This document shows, one piece after another, positions 16,976-24,993 of a DNA stretch of 64,000 bases. Under the pieces are notes generated by a model that did not search any database, had not been told where the DNA came from, and saw nothing but the letters and a program-made list of their open reading frames with translations. Both the position numbers and the translations under genes were made by a program. Source of the stretch: JAJDFU01 sp964640855 (lineage in GTDB: Bacteria; Bacteroidota; Bacteroidia; Chitinophagales; Saprospiraceae); the NCBI GenBank assembly GCA_964640855.1, contig CAZXIX010000006.1:1-64000 (forward strand). The letters run 5' to 3'. Every line of letters starts with the position of its first letter. Positions within the stretch are counted from its first letter, which is position 1.

Positions 16976-17420
16976 GTGTACCTGTATCTGCTTTTCACCC
17001 TGGGAATATTCCATACTCCCGCGCCTCTTGCCGAGAACGAGACCAGAGGCACGTTGATCCTCGAGGTAAGCAACCTCAGCCATGAATCGGGTCGGATATG
17101 GGTAGGAATTTACGACTCCGGAGAGTACTTTATGGATCGGGAAAAAGGGAAGCGGGTCTACATGCATGTTCGCCAAAAAGGGGATCTTAAGATCCACGTT
17201 CCCGATATGCCCCTGGGCGAATATGCCATAGCCATTTTTCACGATATCAACGACAATGGCGAAATGGACCGGAACGTTTTGGGAATCCCTTCGGAGCCTT
17301 TCTCCTTTATCAAGCCGCCCAAAAGCAAATGGCGGCCCCAGGTTCGAGGAGGTCGCCATCCAGTTCGGACAAAATCACCAGACCTTTCGTGTACCTCTGA
17401 AAAAGTGGTGGAAATATTGA
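16976..17420 (+). pseudogene. DUF2141 secreted protein, frameshifted near its 3' end
   Basis: The first 119 codons encode a secreted DUF2141 protein: a hydrophobic leader from a GTG start, a GTLILEVSNL strand, then the diagnostic GEYAIAIFHDINDNGEMDRN and LGIPSEPFSF motifs. After Trp at 17330-17332 the frame runs into unrelated residues and would end at 17434. Skipping one base at 17333 restores the expected family C-terminus (GPRFEEVAIQFG ... VPLKKWWKY) and a stop at 17418-17420. The intact paralogue at 21886-22341 has matching residues there. So there is a one-base insertion, either a real mutation or a sequencing error. The N-terminal start is uncertain. DUF2141 function is unknown. Confidence 0.8.
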
Positions 17421-17474
17421 CTAAAACCCGCTGATGTCATGCAGGTTAACCGCCATTTTTCTTAACATAGCCGC

Positions 17475-18161
17475 ATGCGGTTATTTGCCATCTCAGATAT
17501 TCACGGATGTGCTCAGACCTTTCGGGAACTCCTTGATCAAATTGGGTTGAATCAGGACGACCATCTTGTCCTGGTGGGGGACTACATAGACCGGGGCCCG
17601 GATTCCAAGGGGGTTGTCGATCAGATCCTGGATTTGCGGGAAAAGGGCTATGCGATTACCGCACTGAAAGGGAATCACGAAGGCCTTATGCTGGAGGCCA
17701 TCGAAAAGGAGGAGTTTTTGTCCCACTGGATCAGCAACGGAGGACAGGAAACGCTACGTAGTTTTGGCATCTCGAATCCCGCTGCCCTTTCTCCACGCTA
17801 TTTGGATTTCTTTCGGGGCCTTAAGAACTTTCATCAAACGGACGAGGCCTTCTTTGTGCATGCAGGCTTTAACTTTCGGGCGGCCGATCCGCTGGAAGAC
17901 GAACAGGCCATGCTGTGGATCCGCCACTGGTACGATCAGCTCGATCAGGAATGGCTGGAGGACCGGCTCATCGTGCACGGGCATACCCCACAACCCCGCC
18001 CCCGGATCGAGTTGCAACTGGCCCTGATCAACAGGCTGCCCGTATTGGACATCGACTGCGGTTGCGTATACCCGCGCGAGTATATGCATCAGCTATGCGC
18101 TTTCGACCTGACGAATCGAAACCTGCATTTTGTGCGAAACTGCGAAGCCGATAAGGTTTAA
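17475..18161 (+). CDS. PPP-family serine/threonine protein phosphatase (metallophosphoesterase)
   Basis: The 228-residue protein shows all PPP/ApaH-like metal motifs: AISDIHGC, LVGDYIDRGPDS, ALKGNHEG, FFVHAGF and IVHGHTPQ. Bacterial relatives (PrpA-like or ApaH-like) dephosphorylate phosphoproteins or cleave diadenosine tetraphosphate. The GDYIDRG and GNHE boxes with the short length fit bacterial PPP phosphatases. It is cytoplasmic, with no signal peptide. The gene stands alone between the frameshifted DUF2141 gene and the convergent M56 peptidase gene; the hairpin that follows mainly serves the opposite strand. Confidence 0.88.
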   Translation: MRLFAISDIHGCAQTFRELLDQIGLNQDDHLVLVGDYIDRGPDSKGVVDQILDLREKGYAITALKGNHEGLMLEAIEKEEFLSHWISNGGQETLRSFGISNPAALSPRYLDFFRGLKNFHQTDEAFFVHAGFNFRAADPLEDEQAMLWIRHWYDQLDQEWLEDRLIVHGHTPQPRPRIELQLALINRLPVLDIDCGCVYPREYMHQLCAFDLTNRNLHFVRNCEADKV

Positions 18162-18197
18162 AAAAGAAAGCACCCGGGTCGAAATCTGCCCGGATGC
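18161..18197 (-). terminator. intrinsic terminator of the M56 peptidase gene
   Basis: On the minus strand a hairpin (GCA/TGC and CCGGG/CCCGG arms, 18170-18178 with 18189-18197, one mismatch) is followed by a T-rich run complementary to the A-rich stretch at 18160-18169. It lies 25-60 bases past the stop of the M56 gene, between two convergent genes. Confidence 0.6.
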
Positions 18198-18222
18198 TCA
18201 ACTTGAAAAGAGATTCCAAATT

Positions 18223-20460
18223 CTATTGCTCGTTTCGCTTCCGGACGGAAACTTTGGATTTTCCGCTTAGCGGTGCCTGGTAGATTTTCTCGTACAGTTT
18301 CAGGTACTTTTCGTGCAGGCCATCGGGAAGCTTTTTCCCATCGAGTTTGAAATAATCCGGAGTCAGTTCGTAAGAATAGTTTTCACCCTCCCGGATCAAA
18401 CCGTCGCGCATCATCTCCTCTTCCAGGGTTTCGTCGGAATACCCTCGAAAAACGTAATTAAATCCATCGCCGAAGTACACCCGGCTTTCGGCGGGGGTGT
18501 CCATTTTTCCATTCAACCCCAGATTCCGCCAACGAAAGATTTCACCGAACCGCTCTTCATCGATCTTTCCCAACTTCAATTGCTTTTCCAGGAACTCTTC
18601 CCACTCTTTTGCCTCATAATATTTCAACCCCCAACCTTTTTCTTTCCATTCGCGAATCCAGTCTTCGTTCAGGCCTTGCCTTTCTTCCCATTGTTTTTTC
18701 CAATCCTCCAGCCATTCTTCCGAAAACTCGGCATCCGGACCAAAAACACGGACCCCAGGGGCTTCGATCCTCAAACCCTTTTCTCCCTGAAAGAGGTATG
18801 GAATCCGGATCTTCTCACCCCCAAACAGGAAGGTCGTCTCGCCCGGCTCGATTGCCATCTTATCGATCACGATCTGCGATTGATTGGGATCTACCTCAAT
18901 GAGGATGGAATCTGCGCCTTTCAGGGATTGCAGTTTCAAGATCGTTACTCCATCTTCGTCCTGTTCGGTCACAATGCGTGCCGGGCGAAGACCCGTCGTC
19001 CCCCCCTGAATGATCATCACTGAGTCCGACTCAAAATGGATCCGGGGAGATGCCGGTACAGGCGGCGCGGGTGGTGCCGGAGGAGCGGGCGGGGCCTCAG
19101 GTGCCGACGGGGCGGGCGGAGGAAAAGGGGGAGCCGCAGAGGGGGCCGGAGCAGGCGGAGGCAGGGCCGGCAAGTCGGTCATCAGTTCGGAAATTTTTTC
19201 CTCGTACTCGGCATGTCGGGATTCGGGTATTTCCTCGCCGTCTACTTTGAGCGAAACGATTTTCCCATTGCGAATGCGGGCTTCCACCTCTTCGCCGTTT
19301 CGCAAGAACTTGATTCGGGCGTCTTCATCCGGCAAGGTGTCGATGCTCACCCATGCAAAACCCTTGGCAGCCAGCAGTTCGGAAGCGGTGTTGTAGTGTA
19401 CGGGAGCAAAAGGGACTTCCGCATCCGGCTCCTTATTCTGCTGGAAAGAGAACGTCAACAAGGCGGCCATCACCAGGCCCAGCGTCCAAACCCGGGCATT
19501 TATCCTGGTAGGCGCAACCGGTTGATGCAAGATCCTTTTTACCCGGTTCAGCAGGTTACCTTTATGGCCGGCCAGGGCCAGAGCCAATCGGGGAGAAGGG
19601 CGAGTCCACTCCTGTAGCTGGACCAAAGCTTTGGCATATGCCACCGAATCTCCACAGACCGCAATCGCCAGATCGTCGCAGCAATTTTCCCGTTCGGTGC
19701 GGATCAGAGAAGAGATCCACCAAACGGCCGGGTTAAAGTAAAGGATAGTCTCCACCAGCGACTGCAGCAGATTGAAGATGTAATCGTAACGCCGAACGTG
19801 GCTCAGTTCGTGGGCCAGGACCGCCTCCACTTGTTCCGGGCTGAGTTGATTGATCAAGCCCATGGGAAAAAGGATAGCGGGCTTGAGCCATCCGATGACC
19901 AGCGGGCTATGGATCCAGGCAGATTCCAACAGCCTGACCGGCCGCCTAACGTCCAGCCGGCGGGCCAGTAACGTCAATTGGCTCTGCCATTCGATACTCA
20001 TAGGTTGACTGCGGTGGGTTCGGAGGTGCTGCAGATACAATAACCCTCCCAGGAAACGGAGAAAGAAGAGCACCATTCCCAGGATCCAGACCGAAACGAT
20101 CAGCGGCAGATGCGATTCAAAATAATTGATCCAACCGTCGAAGAAGCCGGATGATTTCTCCGGAGGCAACCCAGCCGGGCTTAGGGCCTCCCCTTGGGTC
20201 AGGTAAGTAACATTTGAGCTGATCTTCTCAGAAACTTCGCCGGTGTAATACCAGCTGAAGGTACCCAGAGCCATGATCAAAACGAGAACCAGTCCGGCCT
20301 GGGCCACCCAGTAGCGGATGGCAGCCGATTGATGCCGGAGCAAAAGAGAAGTACCTCCCAACAATAGGGCGACCAGAGCGGCTTGCCAGAAGGAATGAAG
20401 GACGGTCCATCCCAGGCCCTGGACAACGGGTTCGGAAAGGATTGAAGTCAAACTTTGCAT
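18223..20460 (-). CDS. BlaR1-like M56 family membrane metallopeptidase
   Basis: A 745-residue protein. The N-terminal part has about four membrane segments (about 17-40, 50-70, 118-142, 318-335) and a cytoplasmic gluzincin-like zinc site HELSH at 217-221, the hallmark of BlaR1/MecR1 sensors. Past the last membrane segment comes an extracytoplasmic region with no penicillin-binding domain: a proline/alanine-rich linker (about 430-480), a beta-rich segment, and a very acidic, Trp/Glu-rich helical tail. A motif of the form DG-x-x-[IL]P-x-x-x-H-x-x-Y occurs twice, around residue 410 and in the last 40 residues. It follows the BlaI-like gene by 5 bases. It likely cleaves or triggers loss of that repressor; the stimulus is unknown. 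Confidence 0.85.
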   Translation of the reverse strand: MQSLTSILSEPVVQGLGWTVLHSFWQAALVALLLGGTSLLLRHQSAAIRYWVAQAGLVLVLIMALGTFSWYYTGEVSEKISSNVTYLTQGEALSPAGLPPEKSSGFFDGWINYFESHLPLIVSVWILGMVLFFLRFLGGLLYLQHLRTHRSQPMSIEWQSQLTLLARRLDVRRPVRLLESAWIHSPLVIGWLKPAILFPMGLINQLSPEQVEAVLAHELSHVRRYDYIFNLLQSLVETILYFNPAVWWISSLIRTERENCCDDLAIAVCGDSVAYAKALVQLQEWTRPSPRLALALAGHKGNLLNRVKRILHQPVAPTRINARVWTLGLVMAALLTFSFQQNKEPDAEVPFAPVHYNTASELLAAKGFAWVSIDTLPDEDARIKFLRNGEEVEARIRNGKIVSLKVDGEEIPESRHAEYEEKISELMTDLPALPPPAPAPSAAPPFPPPAPSAPEAPPAPPAPPAPPVPASPRIHFESDSVMIIQGGTTGLRPARIVTEQDEDGVTILKLQSLKGADSILIEVDPNQSQIVIDKMAIEPGETTFLFGGEKIRIPYLFQGEKGLRIEAPGVRVFGPDAEFSEEWLEDWKKQWEERQGLNEDWIREWKEKGWGLKYYEAKEWEEFLEKQLKLGKIDEERFGEIFRWRNLGLNGKMDTPAESRVYFGDGFNYVFRGYSDETLEEEMMRDGLIREGENYSYELTPDYFKLDGKKLPDGLHEKYLKLYEKIYQAPLSGKSKVSVRKRNEQ

Positions 20461-20465
20461 ACGAA

Positions 20466-20873
20466 TCAGGATTTTGTCGGGTCTTGATTTCTGGAATCTT
20501 CCAGTTTGGCGATTAAGTCTTTGATCTCCCGGAGTTCGTCTTCGGTCGTTTCGTGATTACCCAGGGCTTGTACCACCAATTTCATGGCCGAGCCGCGAAA
20601 TGCGGTATCCACAAAATTCTTGAGCAAGCGCTGCTGGATGTCACCTTCCTCCAAAGCTGCTTCATAGATATGCGTGCGCTGGCTGGTATCCCGCTCAGCC
20701 AGCCCTTTATCGACCATGATCTGCATGAGCTTAAGGGTTGTAGTATAGCCTACCTCCCTTTTCTCACTGAGTTTCTCGTTGACTACCCGGACGGAACAAG
20801 GGCCCATTTCCCACAGTACCTGCAGGATCTCCAACTCGGATTCGGTGGGTTTGGAATGCGGTTTCTTCGCCAT
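20466..20873 (-). CDS. BlaI/MecI/CopY family transcriptional repressor
   Basis: From the ATG at 20873 the product is 135 residues, the family's normal length; the open frame continues upstream through the operator region but that is not plausible coding sequence. It has the winged-helix start TESELEILQVLWEMGPCSVR, the recognition helix GYTTTLKLMQIMVDKGL, and a C-terminal dimer domain. Family repressors bind TACN-type dyads and are released when a BlaR1-type protease is activated. The Asn-Phe cut site known in staphylococcal BlaI aligns poorly here, so the cleavage point may differ. Three matching dyads lie directly upstream, and the M56 gene follows after 5 bases. Confidence 0.9.
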   Translation of the reverse strand: MAKKPHSKPTESELEILQVLWEMGPCSVRVVNEKLSEKREVGYTTTLKLMQIMVDKGLAERDTSQRTHIYEAALEEGDIQQRLLKNFVDTAFRGSAMKLVVQALGNHETTEDELREIKDLIAKLEDSRNQDPTKS

Positions 20874-20882
20874 AATCTGTTT

Positions 20883-20957
20883 TACGAATAAGTTCGTAGT
20901 GACAAGTATATACGAAAGTTGTCGTACAAGCAAATTTATTCTACGAAAAAATTCGTA
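20883..20957 (-). promoter_or_regulatory. triple BlaI-type operator with embedded promoter
   Basis: Three 16-base dyads of the form TACGAA-N4-TTCGTA lie at 20883-20898 (perfect), 20911-20926 (one mismatch: TTGTCGTA arm) and 20942-20957 (perfect). Centres are 28 and 31 bases apart, about three helical turns. On the minus strand a promoter TTG (20961-20963)-N22-TAAATTTG (20931-20938) is threaded through them: the distal dyad lies between the -33 and -7 boxes and the middle dyad covers the expected start point. This is a textbook layout for repression of the blaI-M56 operon by its own product. Confidence 0.8.
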
Positions 20958-21057
20958 AAACAATTTTCCTTAACTTTTAAAGGTGAAAAAGATGCCGGTT
21001 CCCCGGCTTTCGAAAGGCTCCCGACCCCGGGTTTCGGTGGCTTCAAATCCATGTTCC

Positions 21058-21879
21058 ATGATGCGACTGCTCTACATTATTATCGCTGCGGCTCTTTTGA
21101 ATGTGCTGTCTTGCGGGCCACAAAAACCTTCACCGGATAAAAAACAGGTCCAGGCCGCCTGTCTGCCGGCGGATTCTCTTTCTGACGATCACTATTTTCA
21201 CAGCCAACCCACCGGACAGGTGATCCGGATCCTGCCGGATTCTGCGCAGAACGGAGCCTTTCGAAAGTTGGAGATACTGGAAGCCGAAGATTGCAGCCTA
21301 CAGCGGGAACACTGGTTGCCGTCGGATGCCGACGATCCGACGAGCTACCGACTGGCGGATCTCGAGTACAATTCCGCTTACCATTTTCTGGGGATTGCCG
21401 GAGATGGCCAACTCTTTTGTTACCGTTTGGATAGTCTTAAGCTCATCGGTCCTTTCAAGCCCGAATTTTCACACCCTACGGTCATGGAAGATGCCCAAAG
21501 CGGGCAGATTCAGCGATTGGAGTTGTGGGAGGAGTTCCTGCTGGGGTACATGGAGGATTACGGTCCCTTTGCCTATGACCTCAGGCCCTTTCCGGAGCCC
21601 AGCCCTATCCTTCCTTTTCGGGAGTGGAGAACGGAGGATGGCCAATACCATTCTTTATTTCTGTTTCCCGGCAGAGAGGAGGGTTTCTATCAACCCCTAG
21701 TCCCCATTTACGACCAGCAAGCCAATACGATCAACCTCGAAGTCTTTTTCCCCGAGCCCGTATTCATCGATCCGGATGAACAACCGGAACCCACTGATGA
21801 CAGCCCGATCGTCAAGTTGATCCACTCGGAAGGGGAGGTCTTGGAGATCAATATGGCCAGTGGCATGGCCATTCAGTAA
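21058..21879 (+). CDS. hypothetical lipoprotein
   Basis: From the ATG at 21058 the product is about 273 residues. It opens with a lipoprotein signal (MMRLLYIIIAAALLNVLSC, Cys at about 19), so it is anchored in a membrane facing the periplasm or surface. The rest is acidic, with many Pro, Glu and Asp, and shows no motif I recognise. It is transcribed away from the BlaI operator region, so the dyads could also affect it (the outermost lies about 100 bases from its start), but no good promoter of its own was seen. No function is assigned. Confidence 0.7.
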   Translation: MMRLLYIIIAAALLNVLSCGPQKPSPDKKQVQAACLPADSLSDDHYFHSQPTGQVIRILPDSAQNGAFRKLEILEAEDCSLQREHWLPSDADDPTSYRLADLEYNSAYHFLGIAGDGQLFCYRLDSLKLIGPFKPEFSHPTVMEDAQSGQIQRLELWEEFLLGYMEDYGPFAYDLRPFPEPSPILPFREWRTEDGQYHSLFLFPGREEGFYQPLVPIYDQQANTINLEVFFPEPVFIDPDEQPEPTDDSPIVKLIHSEGEVLEINMASGMAIQ

Positions 21880-21885
21880 AAAGAG

Positions 21886-22341
21886 TTAAAGATGCTTCCA
21901 GCGCTTGAGTTCCATACGAATTTCATTTCGCCCGGAACTCAAGGGCACCCAAGTGGACCCGAAGGTGGGTCTTTTCCATTTATTTTCCGGGGTACGTGAA
22001 AAGGCGTAGGGTTCGGTGGGGATACCCCACAGGTTTGTGTTCAGCTCGCCGTCCTGGTTGAGGTCGTGATAAATAGCGATGGAGTACTGTCCTACGGGTA
22101 GGTCGGGCAGGGAAAAAGTCTGGTTTCCTTTTCCCTTGACAGCAACGGATTCCACATAGCTGGCCAATTCATCTTTCAGGAAGGCATCTTCGCTGGAGAA
22201 CAGGGCCACCCGGATCAGCCCTTTCTGTTGTTCAATGTTTTCGATATGAAGTACAAATTGCCCGGTACCGGGGAGATGGGCCAGGGGAAACGCTCCCAGC
22301 GAAAGAACGACGGAGAACAAAAAAAGCATTGCCTTCACCAT
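21886..22341 (-). CDS. DUF2141 secreted protein
   Basis: A protein of about 151 residues from the ATG at 22341 (an earlier in-frame start at 22404 would bury the signal peptide). It has a signal peptide (about 3-22), then the DUF2141 pattern: FVLHIENIEQQKGLIRVALF, the GQYSIAIYHDLNQDGELN motif, LWGIPTEPYAFSR, and a C-terminal strand ending in MELKRWKHL. The family is secreted and of unknown function; the D-x-N-x-D-G-E segment could bind calcium. It is a paralogue of the frameshifted gene at 16976-17420, and the intact C-terminus here is what exposes that frameshift. It is convergent with the lipoprotein gene, 6 bases apart. Confidence 0.85.
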   Translation of the reverse strand: MVKAMLFLFSVVLSLGAFPLAHLPGTGQFVLHIENIEQQKGLIRVALFSSEDAFLKDELASYVESVAVKGKGNQTFSLPDLPVGQYSIAIYHDLNQDGELNTNLWGIPTEPYAFSRTPENKWKRPTFGSTWVPLSSGRNEIRMELKRWKHL

Positions 22342-22486
22342 TACCTGTTGTAACCTGATTTCTTCAGCGGGGTTCAAAGTTGCTCCGACCCGAGGACGAA
22401 GCATATCTACCCGCCTGATGCAAGTGCAAAAATCTACTTTTATTCAAAAAAAGAGGAGATCGGCCTAAGAAAACAGATAAGATGAC

Positions 22487-22517
22487 TAAAAAAAAGCCCG
22501 ACCGAGCGGCCGGGCTT
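22487..22517 (-). terminator. intrinsic terminator of the acyl-CoA dehydrogenase gene
   Basis: AAGCCCG (22494-22500) pairs with CGGGCTT (22511-22517), extended inward by a CC/GG pair. On the minus strand the stem is followed by a run of nine T residues. It lies about 30-60 bases past the stop of the acyl-CoA dehydrogenase gene. Confidence 0.8.
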
Positions 22518-22544
22518 AGATGGAATTGTCTTTTCAGCAGAGGA

Positions 22545-24347
22545 TTAGAAGCAGTATTCATTGGCTTCGATCAGGGCTTTAGCGATGAGCCGGCGATCCG
22601 CTTTGACGTTTGTAGGCGGGTAGCTTGTGTAGCGCTTGAGGCCCATGAGCAGGGTACGAAGGAGGTCTCCTTCGGCAAAGGAAACCAAAGCATCCGTACC
22701 GTTTTTCAGCATCCGGAAGTTGAGATCCGTCAGGAATACCCTCAGCATAGCCCGATACACTTCCTTGTCTGCACGAGTATTCATGCCTTCCAACTTCTGG
22801 ATCCGAAGAAGCATAGACTCGGCTTCCAGCAGATCGTTGAGCATGTCGGAAAGATTCATCACGATCTCCTGCTCATTCTTCAGGTTAAGCTTACCGTCCA
22901 TTTGCATTTTAGCCGCTGCGCCGGCTACCATGAGCGTCAGTTTTTTAAAGTCTCCGACTGCTTTGATCTCCGCTCCAAAGGTCCCTTCGGGCTTTTCCAG
23001 AGAAGGCATGGAAGCCAATTCTTTTTGTACATCCCAGGCGGGTCCCACCAGGTCGATGGCTCCTTTCATGGCCCGGCGGAACAACATATCGATGCTCAGC
23101 AGGCGATTGATCTCGTTGGTACCCTCGTAGATCCGGTTGATCCGGGAATCCCGATACGCCCGGGCAGCTGTACCTTCTTCGCTGAAACCCATACCGCCAT
23201 GAATCTGAAGCGTTTCATCGACCACAAAATCAAGCGTCTCGGAGCCGGATACCTTCAGTAGCGCGCACTCGACGGCGTATTCCTCGGCGGAGATCCGTTT
23301 GGCTTCGCTGTAGGAAACCCCATCGGCCTCGAGGCTTTTGTTCATGACCTGGATCATATTGGAAACCCGGTAGAGCGCACTTTCCGTGGCAAAAACCTGG
23401 ATGGCTTGTTCCGCCAGTTTGTGCTGAATGGCTCCGAAAGCGGAGATCGGCTGCTTGAACTGGACGCGCTCATTGGCATAGCGCACCGCAGAAGTGATGC
23501 TCCCCTTTGCTCCACCTACCACCAGGGCGCATAGTTTGAAGCGACCAATGTTCAGGACGTTGAACGCGATCAGGTGTCCTTTACCGATTTCGCCCAGAAC
23601 ATTCTCCCTGGGTACTTTCACGTTTTCAAAGAACACCTGACGGGTAGAAGATCCCTTGATCCCCATCTTGTCTTCTTCGGCTCCCAGGGTAAGCCCGTCG
23701 GAGTCCCGCTCCACAATGAAACCCGTAAACTGATTACCATCGACCTGCGCAAATACGATGAAGACATCCGCGAAACCTGCGTTGGAGATCCACATCTTCT
23801 GCCCGTTGAGCACATAATGGGTACCCTCCTCTGTCAATTCCGCTTTGGTTTTTGCGGCCAGTGCATCCGAGCCGGAGCTGGGCTCCGTAAGACAGTAAGC
23901 CGCCTTCAGTTCACCCGAGATCAAGCGGGGCAGGTATTTATTTTTCTGCTCCTCATTTCCGAAATAAAGAATGGGCAACATGCCGATCCCGGTATGAGCC
24001 GCGTAGGAAACCGTGAAAGACCCGCCTGCCGTACCAAAGGTATCGCAGATCAGGGTGTTGGTATTGGTATCCAATTGCATGCCGCCGAAGGATTCCGGCA
24101 TGTGCGTTCCGAGAAGGCCCAGTTCGGCCATCTTGTCGAGCAAGGAGGTGGAAAGCCCTTTCTCCTGCTTTTCGATGCGATCCAGATTGGGGTAGATTTC
24201 ATTCTCCATGAAATCGACAACCATATCCCGGATCATGAGTTGCTCCTCATTCATTTCCTCCGGAATGAAGGTATCTTCTGCGGCTGCCGATTTGACAATA
24301 AATTCTCCGCCTTTCAGCACGGATTTTTTGACCATTGTATCTGGCAT
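22545..24347 (-). CDS. acyl-CoA dehydrogenase
   Basis: A 600-residue flavoenzyme of the larger acyl-CoA dehydrogenase type. Residues about 25-420 hold the N-terminal helical, middle beta (YCLTEPSSGSDALAAKT) and C-terminal helical domains (DFVVDETLQIHGGMGFSEE, with RINRIYEGTNEINR). About 180 further C-terminal residues follow, a known extension in long-chain members such as VLCAD relatives. It oxidises acyl-CoA to trans-2-enoyl-CoA, passing electrons to ETF, in fatty-acid breakdown. The catalytic Glu is probably in IYEGTNE. The gene is monocistronic. Two identical palindromes lie in its upstream region and may bind a fatty-acid-responsive repressor (inference). Confidence 0.92.
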   Translation of the reverse strand: MPDTMVKKSVLKGGEFIVKSAAAEDTFIPEEMNEEQLMIRDMVVDFMENEIYPNLDRIEKQEKGLSTSLLDKMAELGLLGTHMPESFGGMQLDTNTNTLICDTFGTAGGSFTVSYAAHTGIGMLPILYFGNEEQKNKYLPRLISGELKAAYCLTEPSSGSDALAAKTKAELTEEGTHYVLNGQKMWISNAGFADVFIVFAQVDGNQFTGFIVERDSDGLTLGAEEDKMGIKGSSTRQVFFENVKVPRENVLGEIGKGHLIAFNVLNIGRFKLCALVVGGAKGSITSAVRYANERVQFKQPISAFGAIQHKLAEQAIQVFATESALYRVSNMIQVMNKSLEADGVSYSEAKRISAEEYAVECALLKVSGSETLDFVVDETLQIHGGMGFSEEGTAARAYRDSRINRIYEGTNEINRLLSIDMLFRRAMKGAIDLVGPAWDVQKELASMPSLEKPEGTFGAEIKAVGDFKKLTLMVAGAAAKMQMDGKLNLKNEQEIVMNLSDMLNDLLEAESMLLRIQKLEGMNTRADKEVYRAMLRVFLTDLNFRMLKNGTDALVSFAEGDLLRTLLMGLKRYTSYPPTNVKADRRLIAKALIEANEYCF

Positions 24348-24378
24348 AAGGCTATTCTTTTTTTATCCTTAAAATTTC

Positions 24379-24456
24379 AGCGAATATTCGCTATAAATTT
24401 AATCGATATAGGTCAAAAACGAAAGAGGAGGGCCGATAAATCAGCGAATATTCGCC
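24379..24456 (-). promoter_or_regulatory. twin GCGAATATTCGC palindromes upstream of acyl-CoA dehydrogenase
   Basis: The perfect 12-base palindrome GCGAATATTCGC occurs at 24380-24391 and 24444-24455, 64 bases apart (about six helical turns), each preceded by TCA on the plus strand. Both lie 30-110 bases before the ATG of the acyl-CoA dehydrogenase. They look like operators for a dimeric repressor such as a TetR or GntR family regulator of fatty-acid use; no such gene is in the window. Confidence 0.6.
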
Positions 24457-24553
24457 AAAAAACAGAAAAATACCTTGCATAGGAGGGAAAGGGGCCGTTT
24501 CGCGGCCCTCCTGGATCAATGGATGGAGGTAGGAAAAGGAAAGATCCAGGCCC

Positions 24554-24967
24554 TCAATCAAGGACCTGGATACCGTAGACCATATAGTCGGTCTTGCCCT
24601 GCCAGGGCATATTCTTGTAGACCTGCCGGTAGAAAAGCTTCACCTTTTGTCCTTCGTACTGCGTGATCTTTGTATAAACCTCTTTTTTGGGTACCGAAAA
24701 GGACCAGATGTTACCACTGATCCCTTCACCGTCAGACTGGAATCCGCCCAGGTTGAGTTGGCCCTCGTAGGTCTTCCAGATCACGCCTTTGCGGGAGATT
24801 TTGATCAGGTTGCCGGAGCGGGTACCATCGCTGTAGGTCCATCCGCATACCCAAATGTAGCCTGCTCCTCCCAGGACAAGCAGCAGAAGCAGGTACAGGA
24901 ATATTTTCCGAATGCTTTTCCACAGGCTTTTTTTACCCGTTTCGAGCACCTGTTCGAATTCGCTCAT
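24554..24967 (-). CDS. small single-pass membrane protein of unknown function
   Basis: A 137-residue protein with a short cytoplasmic N-terminus, one membrane segment (about 24-43) and a beta-rich domain outside, including TRSGNLIKISRKGVIWKTYE and the strand KVKLFYRQ. This family is widespread in Bacteroidota. I recall that database relatives are often labelled 6-phosphogluconate dehydrogenase, but nothing here resembles that enzyme: there is no dinucleotide fold and it is far too short. I assign no function. It lies between the acyl-CoA dehydrogenase promoter region and msrA, transcribed the same way as msrA with a gap of 26 bases, so the two may be co-transcribed. Confidence 0.75.
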   Translation of the reverse strand: MSEFEQVLETGKKSLWKSIRKIFLYLLLLLVLGGAGYIWVCGWTYSDGTRSGNLIKISRKGVIWKTYEGQLNLGGFQSDGEGISGNIWSFSVPKKEVYTKITQYEGQKVKLFYRQVYKNMPWQGKTDYMVYGIQVLD

Positions 24968-24993
24968 TTTGCAAAGGCTTTAGATAGATAAAG

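Noticed and set aside
19010..19396. Gly/Ala-rich plus-strand open frame (128 residues) opposite the Pro-rich linker of the M56 gene
   Set aside because: Its composition is the complement of the GC-rich linker; a shadow, not a gene.
23574..24482. 302-residue open frame on the plus strand across the acyl-CoA dehydrogenase
   Set aside because: Antisense shadow; no recognisable domain and it runs through the operator palindromes.
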